64,000 nt of DNA, from NCBI GenBank assembly GCA_015058575.1, contig SVBZ01000016.1:79095-143094 (forward strand), written 5' to 3'. This stretch comes from Pseudoselenomonas ruminantium. GTDB taxonomy: Bacteria; Bacillota; Negativicutes; Selenomonadales; Selenomonadaceae. Both the position numbers and the translations under genes were made by a program. Positions within the stretch are counted from its first letter, which is position 1, and every line of letters begins with the position of its first letter. Of this stretch, positions 44,878 to 53,955 are shown in pieces. The notes under the pieces are model-generated. The model did not search any database. It was given only the letters and a program-made list of their open reading frames with translations, and was not told where the DNA came from.

Positions 44878-45726
44878 ATGACACTCGATTCGAGTAATGA
44901 AACGGTGGCGATACTTTATGATATCGAAAATGCGCCGTTTGAGATGCTAAACTATACGCTGGGCAAGGCAAGGCGGTACCAGCCCTGCCGCACGATTGTC
45001 GTTTCGGACTGGGAGGCGCGCCCCGAGCAGAAGCGCTGGGATAAACTCATGCGCCGGCCGGGCTTTACGTTCCGTCAGATCAGCCGCACCTATCATGGCA
45101 AGAATTCGCTGGACTCGGCCATCTATGATTCGGCCAAGATCCTCTATCAGGAGGGCGTGCGCAAGTTCCTGATCATCACGACGGATTCGGATTTCGTGCG
45201 GATTGCCGAGCTTTTGAATTCGGATACGCCGTCGTATATCATCGGTGTTGGCACAAAGCAGGCCAGCGAGACGCTGCGCAATGCCTATAATGAGTTCTTT
45301 GTCTATCCGCCGGAGGAGAAAAAGAAGCCGGCGAAGAAGACGGCGAAGGCTGACAAGCAGGATGCGAAGAAAGCTGAGCCAGCGGCGGAAAAGGCTGCGA
45401 CGGAAAAGGCGGCACCGGCAAAGAAGAAAGCGGCAGCGGCCAAGACCGAAGCCAAGGAGAAGAAAGCGGCAGATGCGAAAATGGCCAAGGCTGTAAAGCC
45501 GGCAAAGGCATCGAAGACTGCAACGGCAAAGGCAGCAGCGGCAAAGGAGACCAAGGAGAAGACCGTGGCGCCGAAGATGGCCCCTGCCGCAGCAAGTGCC
45601 GATGGCCAGCTGGCCGTCAAGCTGCCCAAATCGCTGCGCAGCCTGCTCGAGCAGCGCAAGCAGGAAGAGGGCGTGTCGCTTGACGAGCTGGTGACGTATC
45701 TGATCATGCGTGGCTTGTCCCGCTGA
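44878..45726 (+). CDS. NYN-domain protein with histone H1-like tail and C-terminal ribbon-helix-helix-like segment
   Basis: 282 residues. Residues 1-145 are a NYN/LabA-type PIN-like domain with acidic residues in ILYDIEN (Asp15), NSLDSAIYD (Asp79) and TTDSDF (103, 105), the usual metal site of putative RNases. Residues 147-235 are a Lys/Ala/Glu low-complexity tail like histone H1. Residues 244-282 (LAVKLPKSLRSLLEQRKQEEG...) look like a ribbon-helix-helix DNA-binding fold. The combination suggests a nucleic-acid-tethered nuclease. ATG after GAAGGA. The next gene follows 16 bases later. Confidence 0.75.
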   Translation: MTLDSSNETVAILYDIENAPFEMLNYTLGKARRYQPCRTIVVSDWEARPEQKRWDKLMRRPGFTFRQISRTYHGKNSLDSAIYDSAKILYQEGVRKFLIITTDSDFVRIAELLNSDTPSYIIGVGTKQASETLRNAYNEFFVYPPEEKKKPAKKTAKADKQDAKKAEPAAEKAATEKAAPAKKKAAAAKTEAKEKKAADAKMAKAVKPAKASKTATAKAAAAKETKEKTVAPKMAPAAASADGQLAVKLPKSLRSLLEQRKQEEGVSLDELVTYLIMRGLSR

Positions 45727-45742
45727 CGAAGGAGCATTGCCG

Positions 45743-46171
45743 ATGAAACGAAAAGAACAGGTGTTATTCTACCAATTCCGCGATGAAGAGAAGCTGCAGC
45801 TTGCGCGCAAGGTGCTGAGCCGTCTGGGCATTGATTCGAAAGTGGTGCCAGCCGATGCCTGGCGCGAAAAGGTCGGTTACCTTCTCGGCATGAAGGGCTT
45901 CAAGGCTGCGGCGGAGAAGAAGGCCGATGATTTCGTATTCCCGCATGAGGTCATGGTGCTGCAGAATATCCGCAACAAGCGTCTCGATGAGGTGCTGCTG
46001 GCCTTGCAGGAGGCCGGCGTGCCCAAGGTGCGCTTCAAGTCAGTGGTGACGCCCTTCAATACGCTTTGGACGCTGCGGCGCCTCTGCGAGACGATGCAGA
46101 AGGAGCACGCAGCTTTGCTGGAGCAGGAAGATAAGAAACAGAAACAAATGGAGCAACAGGAACAAGAATGA
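45743..46171 (+). CDS. DUF3783-like protein
   Basis: 142 residues from ATG 45743 after GAAGGAG. The pattern VLFYQFRDEEKLQLARKVL ... FVFPHEVMVLQNI ... LDEVLLALQEAGVPKVRFKS then TPFNTLWTLRRL corresponds to the DUF3783 family as I recall it; function unknown. A Gln/Lys/Glu-rich tail ends the protein. The stop overlaps the next start by four bases, so it is coupled to the coiled-coil membrane protein. Confidence 0.65.
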   Translation: MKRKEQVLFYQFRDEEKLQLARKVLSRLGIDSKVVPADAWREKVGYLLGMKGFKAAAEKKADDFVFPHEVMVLQNIRNKRLDEVLLALQEAGVPKVRFKSVVTPFNTLWTLRRLCETMQKEHAALLEQEDKKQKQMEQQEQE

Positions 46172-47013
46172 AAAACGAGGATCTCGATAAAACTCAATAC
46201 ATGCGTCCCGAGGACATGGAGCCGGTAAAAGCGGCACGGCAGCCGAGCCTGTCAGATACACAGGAATTGCCGCCTGTCGACGATGCGCTGGGCATCAAGC
46301 CGGCTTTTCCGCAGAATCGTGCGGGCAGCAGTGTACGCGAGCTTTCGCGTGCGGAAGGCGGCAAGGCGGACGATACGCGCAAGCAAAAAAAATTCCTGAC
46401 GGCTGGGCGCAAGAAGGCGCTCTGCCTTGCTGGTGGCTTTGCGGCAGCCCTGTTCATCGGCTTTATGATTGCGGGCTATTCGCAGGATCATAGCGACAAG
46501 CAGCAGGCGCGGCAGGTGCAGGAACAGCAGCTCAAGGACAAGGAGCAGAAGCTGGCGGGGCAGGAGGCCGACCTCAAGGCGCGCCGTGAGCAGCTGGAGA
46601 AGCAGAAGAAAGATTTGCAGGAGCAGCAGCGCCAGCTTGAGGAGCAGTCAAGCCGTGCCAAAGGCCGCAATGAGCAGCTCGGCGACAGCGCGCCGGGTTC
46701 GGCTCTCGGCAGGCTCGTCGATAAGGTGACGGGCAAGGAGGCCGAGCGCCAGCGGCAGATTGAGCAGAACAAGCAGCAGAGTGCGGAAAGCGATACGCAG
46801 GCAGCTGATGTGCGCAAGTCCATCGATGAAGCCCAAAAGATGATCGACGATGTGAATGATAAGCTCGACTCGGTGGCGGCCATGAAGCAGGAGGCCAGCC
46901 AGCTCAAGGATAAAGCGGCTGCGGCCTATGCGGAGAACAAGGGCACGATCGATGAGGCAATCCGCTATGCCAAGATTGGTGCTGGCATGCTCGAGAGCCT
47001 GCTGTCGCATTGA
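46168..47013 (+). CDS. Single-pass membrane protein with coiled coil
   Basis: 281 residues, not recognised. A charged N-terminus of about 80 residues is cytoplasmic, one membrane helix lies at about 84-104 (ALCLAGGFAAALFIGFMIAGY), and residues 110-165 are a Gln/Glu/Lys-rich coiled coil (QEQQLKDKEQKLAGQEADL). A second helical stretch is near 200-265. Possibly an envelope-spanning or scaffold protein. Start overlaps the DUF3783 stop (ATGA). Confidence 0.65.
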   Translation: MKNEDLDKTQYMRPEDMEPVKAARQPSLSDTQELPPVDDALGIKPAFPQNRAGSSVRELSRAEGGKADDTRKQKKFLTAGRKKALCLAGGFAAALFIGFMIAGYSQDHSDKQQARQVQEQQLKDKEQKLAGQEADLKARREQLEKQKKDLQEQQRQLEEQSSRAKGRNEQLGDSAPGSALGRLVDKVTGKEAERQRQIEQNKQQSAESDTQAADVRKSIDEAQKMIDDVNDKLDSVAAMKQEASQLKDKAAAAYAENKGTIDEAIRYAKIGAGMLESLLSH

Positions 47014-47043
47014 TGACGGCTTACAATAAAACCAGAAAGAAGG

Positions 47044-47997
47044 ATGAATCTTTTGAAGAAATTACTCGCCATTTGCCTGACGGTGCTTGCGCTTATGATG
47101 CTGGCTGGCTGCGGCACGACGAAGCAGGCTGACACGAAGAAGGAAATGCAGCCGCTGACCATCGGCCTGATGCCGGATACCGACTCGCTGCCATTCATCA
47201 TTGCGCAGGAGAAGGGCTTTTTCCGTGAAGAAGGCATCGAGGTGAACATTGAGCAGTACAAGAGCGCGATGGATCGCGACTCGGCCCTGCAGAGCGGCAA
47301 TCTTGACGGGGCGGTTTCGGATATGCTGGCGGTAGCCTTTGCCAAATCCGGTGGCTTTGATGTCAAGGTCACGTCATTCACCGATGGCAGCTATAAGCTG
47401 GTTGCGAGCAAGGAGTCGGGCATCAAAGATGTCAAGGGACTTGCGGGCAAAGATGTTGCCGTTTCGCGCAATACGATCATCGAGTATGTGACCGACCAGA
47501 TTCTCGCGAAGGAAAACATGGAAGGCGACAGCATCAACAAGGTCATTATCCCGCAGATTCCGACGCGGCTGGAGATGCTTCAGAACGGCAAGCTCGCGGC
47601 CGCCACATTGCCGGAGCCGATGGCCAGCATCGCCGTCCACAACGGCTGCCAGTTCGTGACGGGCTCCGATGAGCTCGGCATCAATCCCGGTGTCATCCTG
47701 TTTACGGCCAAAGCAGCTGCTGACAAGAAAGCAGAGATCCAGGCCATGTACCGTGCCTATAACAAGGCCGTGGCATATCTCAACAACACAGACCGCGCCG
47801 AATATATCGACCTGGTCATCGAAAAGGGCGGTTTCCCGCCAGTGGCCAAGGAGGCACTCAAGCTGCCGAAGTATCATGAGGCGGCACTGCCGAAGGAAAG
47901 CGATGTCGTTGACTGCATCAAATGGCTCAACAGCAAGAAGCTCGTCACAGAGACGTACAGCTATCAGGATATCGTTTTGGATTTGTTGAGCAAGTAA
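47044..47997 (+). CDS. ABC transporter substrate-binding lipoprotein (NitT/TauT/SsuA-like)
   Basis: 317 residues. A lipoprotein signal (LLAICLTVLALMMLAGCG, Cys at about 21) is followed by a periplasmic binding fold of the NMT1/SsuA class (LTIGLMPDTDSLPFIIAQEK, then KGLAGKDVAVSRNT and ATLPEPMASIAV). The family binds small anions or heterocycles such as taurine, sulfonates or thiamin precursors; the ligand is not evident and no riboswitch is seen upstream. First gene of a three-gene importer. Confidence 0.85.
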   Translation: MNLLKKLLAICLTVLALMMLAGCGTTKQADTKKEMQPLTIGLMPDTDSLPFIIAQEKGFFREEGIEVNIEQYKSAMDRDSALQSGNLDGAVSDMLAVAFAKSGGFDVKVTSFTDGSYKLVASKESGIKDVKGLAGKDVAVSRNTIIEYVTDQILAKENMEGDSINKVIIPQIPTRLEMLQNGKLAAATLPEPMASIAVHNGCQFVTGSDELGINPGVILFTAKAAADKKAEIQAMYRAYNKAVAYLNNTDRAEYIDLVIEKGGFPPVAKEALKLPKYHEAALPKESDVVDCIKWLNSKKLVTETYSYQDIVLDLLSK

Positions 47998-48019
47998 ACG
48001 CTGAAGGTAAGAGAATAAC

Positions 48020-48775
48020 ATGATTGAAGTAGAGCATTTGACTGTCAGCTATGCAGCTGATGGCAGTGAACGATTTGCCCTGCATGATGTCAGCCTGACC
48101 GTCCCGCAAGGGACGGTTTGTGCCGTTATAGGCCCTTCGGGCTGTGGCAAGTCCACGTTGCTGAAAGTCGTGGCCGGACTGATCCACGATTATCAGGGGA
48201 CGGTACGGCTCGCGGGCAAAGCGGCCGATCCGCGCGCGATGCGAATCGGCTTTATGCCGCAGAATTACGGGCTGATGCCCTGGCAGACGGTGGCCGAGAA
48301 CATCATGCTGGGCTGCCGCATCAAAGGAGAAAAAACGGCGGATTTGAAAGAACGCATGGCGCAATTGTGCGGGCGGCTGGGCATTGCGGGACTCGAGAAC
48401 CGCTATCCGCAGGAACTCAGCGGCGGCCAGCAGCAGCGCGTGGGCCTTGCGCGGGCTTTCCTGCTGCGTCCCGATATCCTGCTGATGGATGAGCCGTTTT
48501 CGGCGCTTGATGCCATCACACGCGAGGAGATGCAGGAGGTATTCCTTGACCTTTGGCAGGAAAACCATATCACGACGATCCTCGTGACGCATTACGTTGA
48601 GGAAGCGCTTTATCTGGGGCAGCAGATTGCGCTGATGGCCGCGCATCCGGGGACCGTGCAGGAGGTGCGGCAAAATGAGCTGGCTGACAGCCGCAAGAAA
48701 CGCCAGACGGCGGAATTCTTTGCTGCCGGCCAGCAGCTGCGCGATAAAATCAAGGCGATGGAGGTGCGGCGATGA
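48020..48775 (+). CDS. ABC transporter ATP-binding protein (NitT/TauT-type)
   Basis: 251 residues. Walker A GPSGCGKST near 38-46, Q-loop MPQNYGLMPWQ, signature ELSGGQQQRVGLARA, Walker B ILLMDEPFSALD and the switch histidine in VTHYVEEAL are intact. It energises import with the permease encoded next, whose start overlaps its stop by four bases. Confidence 0.93.
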   Translation: MIEVEHLTVSYAADGSERFALHDVSLTVPQGTVCAVIGPSGCGKSTLLKVVAGLIHDYQGTVRLAGKAADPRAMRIGFMPQNYGLMPWQTVAENIMLGCRIKGEKTADLKERMAQLCGRLGIAGLENRYPQELSGGQQQRVGLARAFLLRPDILLMDEPFSALDAITREEMQEVFLDLWQENHITTILVTHYVEEALYLGQQIALMAAHPGTVQEVRQNELADSRKKRQTAEFFAAGQQLRDKIKAMEVRR

Positions 48776-49518
48776 GAGAGGGAAAAATCGTATTGCGCGC
48801 CTATCTCGGTGGCGCTGCCGCCCTGCTCGCACTTTGGTGGGTAGTGGCGCTTTTGGTGGCGCTGCCGATCATTCCTGCGCCGGACAAGGTCTTTACCAAG
48901 CTTGGCCATGTCTTTGTACAGGCCATAGCCATCCATGGCGCTTACAGTCTTTGGCGCATTGCGGCAGGGCTTGTATTGGCCGTAGGCATCGGCTATCCGG
49001 TTGGCCTTGTGATGGGGTATTCGCAGAAGGCCGACCGGCTGCTGGCACCGCTGGTGTATCTGACCTATCCAATCCCGAAGATTGCCCTGCTGCCGATTCT
49101 GATGCTGCTTGCTGGCATTGGCGAGTGGTCGAAGATTCTCATGATTTTTTTGATTATCGTGTTCCAGGTCATCATTGCCGTCCGCGATGGCATCCGGGCC
49201 ATCCCCGAGGAAACGTATTATCCGCTGTATTCGCTCGGGGCATCGTTTGCCCAGCTTTTCCGGTATGTGATATTTCCCGCTTCGCTGCCGAAGTTCATCA
49301 CGGCGGTGCGCGTGGCGATGGCCACGGCCATCTCGGTGCTGTTCTTCACAGAGACCTTCGGCACGCAGTATGGCATGGGCTACTACATCATGGATGCCTG
49401 GCTGCGGGTCAATTACCTGGAGATGTATGCTGGTATTGTCGTCTTGAGTTTCTTGGGGCTATTCTTGTTCGGCCTTATCGATTTGGTAGAGCATTTCGCC
49501 TGCCGCTGGCATAAGTGA
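48772..49518 (+). CDS. ABC transporter permease (NitT/TauT-type)
   Basis: 248 residues with about six membrane helices. The coupling loop EETYYPLYSLGASFAQLFRYVIFPASLP near 143-170 contains the EAA-type motif of binding-protein-dependent permeases (EETYYPLYSLGA then G-x-x-x-P variant). Coupled by an ATGA overlap to the ATPase gene. The peptidase-like gene follows nine bases later. Confidence 0.92.
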   Translation: MREGKIVLRAYLGGAAALLALWWVVALLVALPIIPAPDKVFTKLGHVFVQAIAIHGAYSLWRIAAGLVLAVGIGYPVGLVMGYSQKADRLLAPLVYLTYPIPKIALLPILMLLAGIGEWSKILMIFLIIVFQVIIAVRDGIRAIPEETYYPLYSLGASFAQLFRYVIFPASLPKFITAVRVAMATAISVLFFTETFGTQYGMGYYIMDAWLRVNYLEMYAGIVVLSFLGLFLFGLIDLVEHFACRWHK

Positions 49519-49527
49519 GGTGAGGCG

Positions 49528-51171
49528 ATGAAGAAAATAGGATGTTTGCTCTTCGTGTTCCTGCTGGCTGCTGGTGTGACCGCCGGTGTACTGACGCATG
49601 GCGGCAGGGACTTTGCCGGCTGGGGACGCGCGGGCGATGGTACGATTCATGTGCAGCCGGAGGGCAGGCCCGATGCTGCTATGCTGCAGGATGTAGAAAA
49701 GGCGGCAGCGGCGTTCAATGATTTGCTGCAGGCGGGCATGGGCGTACGGCTGACGCGCGATGTCGAGGTTTATGTGGCGGGGACGGAGGCTGATTACCAG
49801 CAGGTACTGCAGCGGGAGTTTTCGCTTGAGCCGGCTGAAGCCAAGGCCATTGTGGAAATATCGGGCGGCTGGACTGGCGGCAAGCGGGCGGTCACGGCCA
49901 TCAATGGCAAGGCCGGTGTCATGACGGGCACCAGCGACCGCATCAGTACGACGGCCCATGAGCTTTTCCATCAGGTCCAGTATGAGCTCAGCGATGGCAA
50001 CGATACCGATGAAAAGGCGTTGTTCTGGCTTGAAGAAGGGTCTGCGGACTACATCGGTGCGCGTGTGGCGGCCGAGCTTGGCGGCAAGACGATGATGAAA
50101 TGGATTCTTGACGTCAAGACAGAGCTCATGCGCGCGCCGCATACGGCTAAGCCCGAGCAGCTTCAGCATAATACGCTGGCCCAGCGCAAGGCACTGATGC
50201 GCAAGGATTTGCATACGTATCAGCTGGCGGATCTTATGACCTGGTATCTGCTGGATCATTATGCCAAAGGGCAGGAGGAGACGAAGCTGGCGGTTTATTT
50301 CCGGAAGCTGAAGGAAGTGCATGAGGGCGAAACGGCTTTTGCCCAGACCTTTGGCGTCGAGCTTACGCCTTTCTTGCAGGAGTTTTCCCGCTGGTGGGCC
50401 GCTGAGCAGCAAAAGCCGGCGGTGCTGCATTTTGAGGTGCGTGAGGGCGTATCCCGCAGCCTGGAACAATCGCTGCAAAGCCAGGCAGAGGCGGTGCAGT
50501 CACTTTTCTCCCGCCGGTTCGGACGGCAGCTTTGCGGGGAGTACCAGATTGTCTTGTCGCGCGATCAGCAGGATATGGCAAAGGCAGTAGCTCTTTACTG
50601 TGACCTGCCGGCTAAGCAGGCACAGGAGCTGGCCGCAGCGAGCCTTTGGATCGAGAATGGCAGCACGATACTTATCAATACCCAGCAGCTGGACACGGAT
50701 AGGCAGCGCATTTTCACTATGGGCGCACTGATGATGCGCGTCCTGCAGGGGCAGCGCATGGGCGCGCCCGAGCGCAATGTCGAATGGCTCGTGCGTGGCG
50801 CGGGCTATATCATGGGCGTGGCACGGCTCGGTGAAGCAGGGATGGGGACGCTGACGCAGTATCAGCGTGCCTGGATCGATGTGCTGCGCGAGGCCGGCCG
50901 CGTCCCGCAGCTGGCGCAGATGGGAACGGCGGAGGGCTATCGGAAGGTTGCCGATAGTTTTACCGATGATACGGCGTCGGTCCTGGCTGAATATGCGACC
51001 GCGGAGCTTGTGAACCGTTATGGCTGGAAGTCGCTTGCCGATTGGCAGGAGGCTGTGCGTGCGACAGGCGATGGGCAGAAAGCCTTCCGGCAGGTGTTTG
51101 GCCTGAGTCTTACAGACTTTGAAGCTGCCGTCCAGGCAAAGGTACAGCGGCAGATGAGGAGCGGGCGCTGA
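49528..51171 (+). CDS. Exported gluzincin-like metallopeptidase with degenerate second copy
   Basis: 547 residues with an N-terminal signal or anchor (KIGCLLFVFLLAAGVTAGV). The first half carries the zinc site H144-E-L-F-H148 and WLEEGSADYIG (third ligand Glu170), the peptidase-MA/gluzincin pattern. The second half repeats the same order: a VYVAG-like strand, then GALMMRVLQG near 400 where HELFH should be, NVEWLVRGAGYIMGV near 418 for WLEEGSADYIG, and GQKAFRQVFGLSLTDFEAAV matching TAFAQTFGVELTPFLQEF. So it is a tandem duplication with one inactive copy. Start after GTGAGGTGAGG. It ends the ABC operon; substrate unknown. Confidence 0.75.
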   Translation: MKKIGCLLFVFLLAAGVTAGVLTHGGRDFAGWGRAGDGTIHVQPEGRPDAAMLQDVEKAAAAFNDLLQAGMGVRLTRDVEVYVAGTEADYQQVLQREFSLEPAEAKAIVEISGGWTGGKRAVTAINGKAGVMTGTSDRISTTAHELFHQVQYELSDGNDTDEKALFWLEEGSADYIGARVAAELGGKTMMKWILDVKTELMRAPHTAKPEQLQHNTLAQRKALMRKDLHTYQLADLMTWYLLDHYAKGQEETKLAVYFRKLKEVHEGETAFAQTFGVELTPFLQEFSRWWAAEQQKPAVLHFEVREGVSRSLEQSLQSQAEAVQSLFSRRFGRQLCGEYQIVLSRDQQDMAKAVALYCDLPAKQAQELAAASLWIENGSTILINTQQLDTDRQRIFTMGALMMRVLQGQRMGAPERNVEWLVRGAGYIMGVARLGEAGMGTLTQYQRAWIDVLREAGRVPQLAQMGTAEGYRKVADSFTDDTASVLAEYATAELVNRYGWKSLADWQEAVRATGDGQKAFRQVFGLSLTDFEAAVQAKVQRQMRSGR

Positions 51172-51196
51172 GGTTGATGTATACAAAAATTGTACC

Positions 51197-51225
51197 TTTA
51201 CAAACAAATCCGGCTGTGTTAATAT
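51197..51225 (+). promoter_or_regulatory. Promoter of glnA
   Basis: TTTACA at 51197-51202, a 17-base spacer and TAATAT at 51220-51225. Confidence 0.55.
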
Positions 51226-51258
51226 AACATCTGTAAATGAAATAATTTATGGCAATGG

Positions 51259-51319
51259 AGCCATACAGGATAGGAGTCCGCGGATCGCTTGGTTCGGGTA
51301 TATTCTGTATGGCTTTTTC
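51259..51319 (+). promoter_or_regulatory. Attenuator-like hairpin in the glnA leader
   Basis: AGCCATACAG pairs with CTGTATGGCT around a 36-base loop containing GGAGTCCGCGGATCGC, followed by TTTTCTGT. It lies between the glnA promoter and start, so it can stop transcription before the gene. What would antagonise it is not visible. Confidence 0.6.
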
Positions 51320-51349
51320 TGTATGTTTTTATGAAAAGGATGGTATACG

Positions 51350-53236
51350 ATGGAAGATTTACTCTATGTAATTCCGGCAAACTCCAGCAAAGAAGAAGTA
51401 CTTGAACTCGTTAAGTCGCATCCGGAAATCAAATTCGTTTCGCTTGTCGGTGTCGATATGGCCGGCAACGATACGGATGAAAAGATTCCGGTCCGTATTT
51501 TCCTCAAGGATATCGATGATTTCTATGCTGGCACGGCAGTACAGACCGATGGTTCTTCCGTCGTACTCACGGGTATCGCTACGCTGAATAACGCAAAAGT
51601 CGATATGCCGATCGATCCGTCCGTCAACTGGTTCGTTGACTACAACATGGAATTCTATGATGAGGAAACGAATAAGCCAGTTGGCACGCTGCGCATCCCG
51701 TCGTTCCTCGTTCATGAGGGCAAACGCGTTGATTCCCGCGCGGTACTCGCTGACTCGATGGAATACGTCAAGAAAGAACTGCTGAAACTCTTCAAAGAGA
51801 ATCCGAAGATGTCCGGCCTTGAGAGCCTCGATGGCAACGAGGTCGTCGATATCTCTTTCACGTCGGCTACGGAGCTCGAGTTCTGGGTCAAGACGCCGCT
51901 CGAGGAAGCCGCTATCGAGGAGATGTCCGCTTCGCAGGTCATGCAGGAGCAGTATTGGGAGCGCACGCATGGCGCTGTCCGCACGGCTATGGAGAACTGC
52001 CTGCTGGAGCTTGATAAATACGGCTTCAGCGTCGAGATGGGCCATAAAGAGGTCGGCGGTCTCAAGGCGCAGATCGACGAGAGCGGCCATATGACCCATG
52101 TCTGCGAGCAGCTCGAAATTGACTGGCGCTTTGCTGATGCCCTGCAGGCTGCCGATAACGAAATCTTTGTCCGCACGGTCGTCAAGGAAGTATTCCGCTC
52201 GATGGGTCTTGAGGTCAGCTTCAAGGCTAAACCGATGATTGGTCTGGCTGGTAACGGTGAGCATACGCACATCGGCATGGCTGCCATCACGAAAGACGGC
52301 AAGCTCCACAACCTGTTCACGGCTGACGATCAGCTCAAAGACTTCATGAGTTCGGTGGGCTATGGTGCCATCATGGGCCTGCTCAAGAACTATGAGAGCA
52401 TCAACCCGTTCGTTTCGGCTACGAATGACTCGCTGAACCGCCTCAAACCGGGCTTCGAGGCTCCGGTCTGCATCGTTACGTCGCTGGGCCACAAACCGGA
52501 TCAGCCGTCCCGTAACCGTACAATCCTCGCCGGCCTTATCCGCGACCTCGGCAATCCGTATGCTACGCGTTTCGAGCTGCGTGCCTGCAACCCGTACACG
52601 AATACGTATCTCGTCCTTGCAGCCATCTACTCGGCCTGCCTCGACGGCATCAAGGTTGCGGTCAAACACACGACGGCAGAGCTTCTGGCTGAGCTTTCCA
52701 AGGAAGCTGGCGAAGAGGGCTTCTACCTCGAAAAAGACCGCGCGTATCGTTCCGAGAAGGATGTCTTCGAAGACTACACCGAAGAAGAGCGTGACCGCCT
52801 GTTCGGTGCTCCGCCGGCTACGGTTTGGGAGAACATGCAGAACTTCGAGAACTATCCGGAGAAGAAAGCTGTCATTACGAGCGGCGGTGCTTTGAACGAC
52901 CAGATCATCAATGCATTCCGCGATGGTGCGCTGATTCGCTGGAAGACCGAGCTCATCGCCCGCATCATTCCGGAGAACCGCGACATCGTCCGCAAGGCCC
53001 GCGAAATCAAATCCGATTTCGTCACGGATCAGGATTCCTACAACTGGAACAAGATCAACGGCATCCGCACCTATCTGGCCAAAGACAGCATCGACGAGAA
53101 ATCGCTGTTCACGCTGCTGATCAACGCCCTCAACGAAGGCGACTATGCAACGGCATCGGGCCTGCAGGTCGAGATGTATGACAAAATCGAAGAGCTCAAG
53201 GCTCTCTACGATTCCTATTCCAAGAATATGATTTGA
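51350..53236 (+). CDS. glnA: Glutamine synthetase (long, about 630-residue type)
   Basis: 628 residues. The catalytic core contains the metal-binding glutamate stretch TSATELEFW near 172-180, EMGHKEVGG near 226, GLAGNGEHTHIGM near 299-311 and SRNRTILAG near 386-394. The protein is longer than typical class I enzymes and has a C-terminal helical extension (from about 470); it belongs to the divergent glutamine-synthetase group in Clostridia and Negativicutes. It makes glutamine from glutamate, ammonia and ATP. Preceded by a promoter and an attenuator-like hairpin. ATG after AAAAGGATGG. Confidence 0.9.
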   Translation: MEDLLYVIPANSSKEEVLELVKSHPEIKFVSLVGVDMAGNDTDEKIPVRIFLKDIDDFYAGTAVQTDGSSVVLTGIATLNNAKVDMPIDPSVNWFVDYNMEFYDEETNKPVGTLRIPSFLVHEGKRVDSRAVLADSMEYVKKELLKLFKENPKMSGLESLDGNEVVDISFTSATELEFWVKTPLEEAAIEEMSASQVMQEQYWERTHGAVRTAMENCLLELDKYGFSVEMGHKEVGGLKAQIDESGHMTHVCEQLEIDWRFADALQAADNEIFVRTVVKEVFRSMGLEVSFKAKPMIGLAGNGEHTHIGMAAITKDGKLHNLFTADDQLKDFMSSVGYGAIMGLLKNYESINPFVSATNDSLNRLKPGFEAPVCIVTSLGHKPDQPSRNRTILAGLIRDLGNPYATRFELRACNPYTNTYLVLAAIYSACLDGIKVAVKHTTAELLAELSKEAGEEGFYLEKDRAYRSEKDVFEDYTEEERDRLFGAPPATVWENMQNFENYPEKKAVITSGGALNDQIINAFRDGALIRWKTELIARIIPENRDIVRKAREIKSDFVTDQDSYNWNKINGIRTYLAKDSIDEKSLFTLLINALNEGDYATASGLQVEMYDKIEELKALYDSYSKNMI

Positions 53237-53256
53237 TAGGTTACTATCACTAAGAC

Positions 53257-53290
53257 GAGACCATCCACCGTGGGTGGTCTCTTATTTTGT
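53257..53290 (+). terminator. Terminator of glnA
   Basis: GAGACCATCCAC pairs with GTGGGTGGTCTC around a tiny loop, then TTATTTTGTT. Confidence 0.85.
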
Positions 53291-53359
53291 TATGATGCTG
53301 GGAGAAAGAAAACGAGCTTCACTTCTAGCTGAAAAAGCGACTGCTGGTTGACGCATAGA

Positions 53360-53408
53360 AAACCGCCTGATTGGTCATTACATCATTTGACTGGTCAGGC
53401 GGTTTATT
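53360..53408 (-). terminator. Terminator downstream of the XRE regulator
   Basis: AAACCGCCTGA pairs with TCAGGCGGTTT around a 24-base loop that contains TTGGTCA and TTGACTGGTCA, again pieces of the dispersed palindrome. It lies about 90 bases beyond the stop of the minus-strand regulator gene. The rest of 53291-53501 holds no gene I can see. Confidence 0.65.
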
Positions 53409-53501
53409 CATAAACACATCAATGGCGTATTTATAATTTCGTATTCAAGAAATAGAGGTCCTTCTGTAGCTTTGTAAGATAATCATCAAGAAAAATGACT
53501 A

Positions 53502-53882
53502 TCATTCTGGATGGTTTGATTTTTGTAATTTGTGGAAAAAATCGCAGGCGAAATCAAGAAATAATTGGCGTTTCTCGATGGGAAACGTGGAGTAGGCTAG
53601 CAAGAGTTGCTGTTCCCTTTCTGATAAGAGCAGTTTGTCAGCTAATTCTGCTACAATATTGGAACGATGGTTGACAAACATTTCGCCTGTGCCATGGCGC
53701 AGGTATTCTTCGTTTATATTATATTCAGCTGTAAGTTGAGAAATGACACGCTCTGTAATAGGGCGTGTTTCTTTTTCATATTGGCCGATAGTAGTTTGGC
53801 TAAGGTTGAGGCGTGCTCCAAAGTCAGTTTGATTCATACCTAGTTCTTTGCGGAGTTTCTTTAGTCGGTTACCAATGCTCAT
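53502..53882 (-). CDS. XRE-family transcriptional regulator
   Basis: 126 residues. An N-terminal HTH_3 domain covers about 4-58 (RLKKLRKELGMNQTDFGARLNLSQTTIGQYEKETRPITE). The C-terminal half (NEEYLRHGTGEMF... then SEREQQLLLAYSTFPIEKRQLFLDFACDFF) is a helical region seen in many phage-like or stand-alone repressors. Start follows AGAGGTG. It is divergent from a second small XRE gene across an AT-rich 235-base spacer with likely promoters, so both may regulate that spacer. Confidence 0.85.
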   Translation of the reverse strand: MSIGNRLKKLRKELGMNQTDFGARLNLSQTTIGQYEKETRPITERVISQLTAEYNINEEYLRHGTGEMFVNHRSNIVAELADKLLLSEREQQLLLAYSTFPIEKRQLFLDFACDFFHKLQKSNHPE

Positions 53883-53955
53883 ATATTGTTCACCTCTCTA
53901 TACAAGAGTATAAAAAAAAATATAGTGAAAAGCAATATTAAAGGAAAAGAATATC

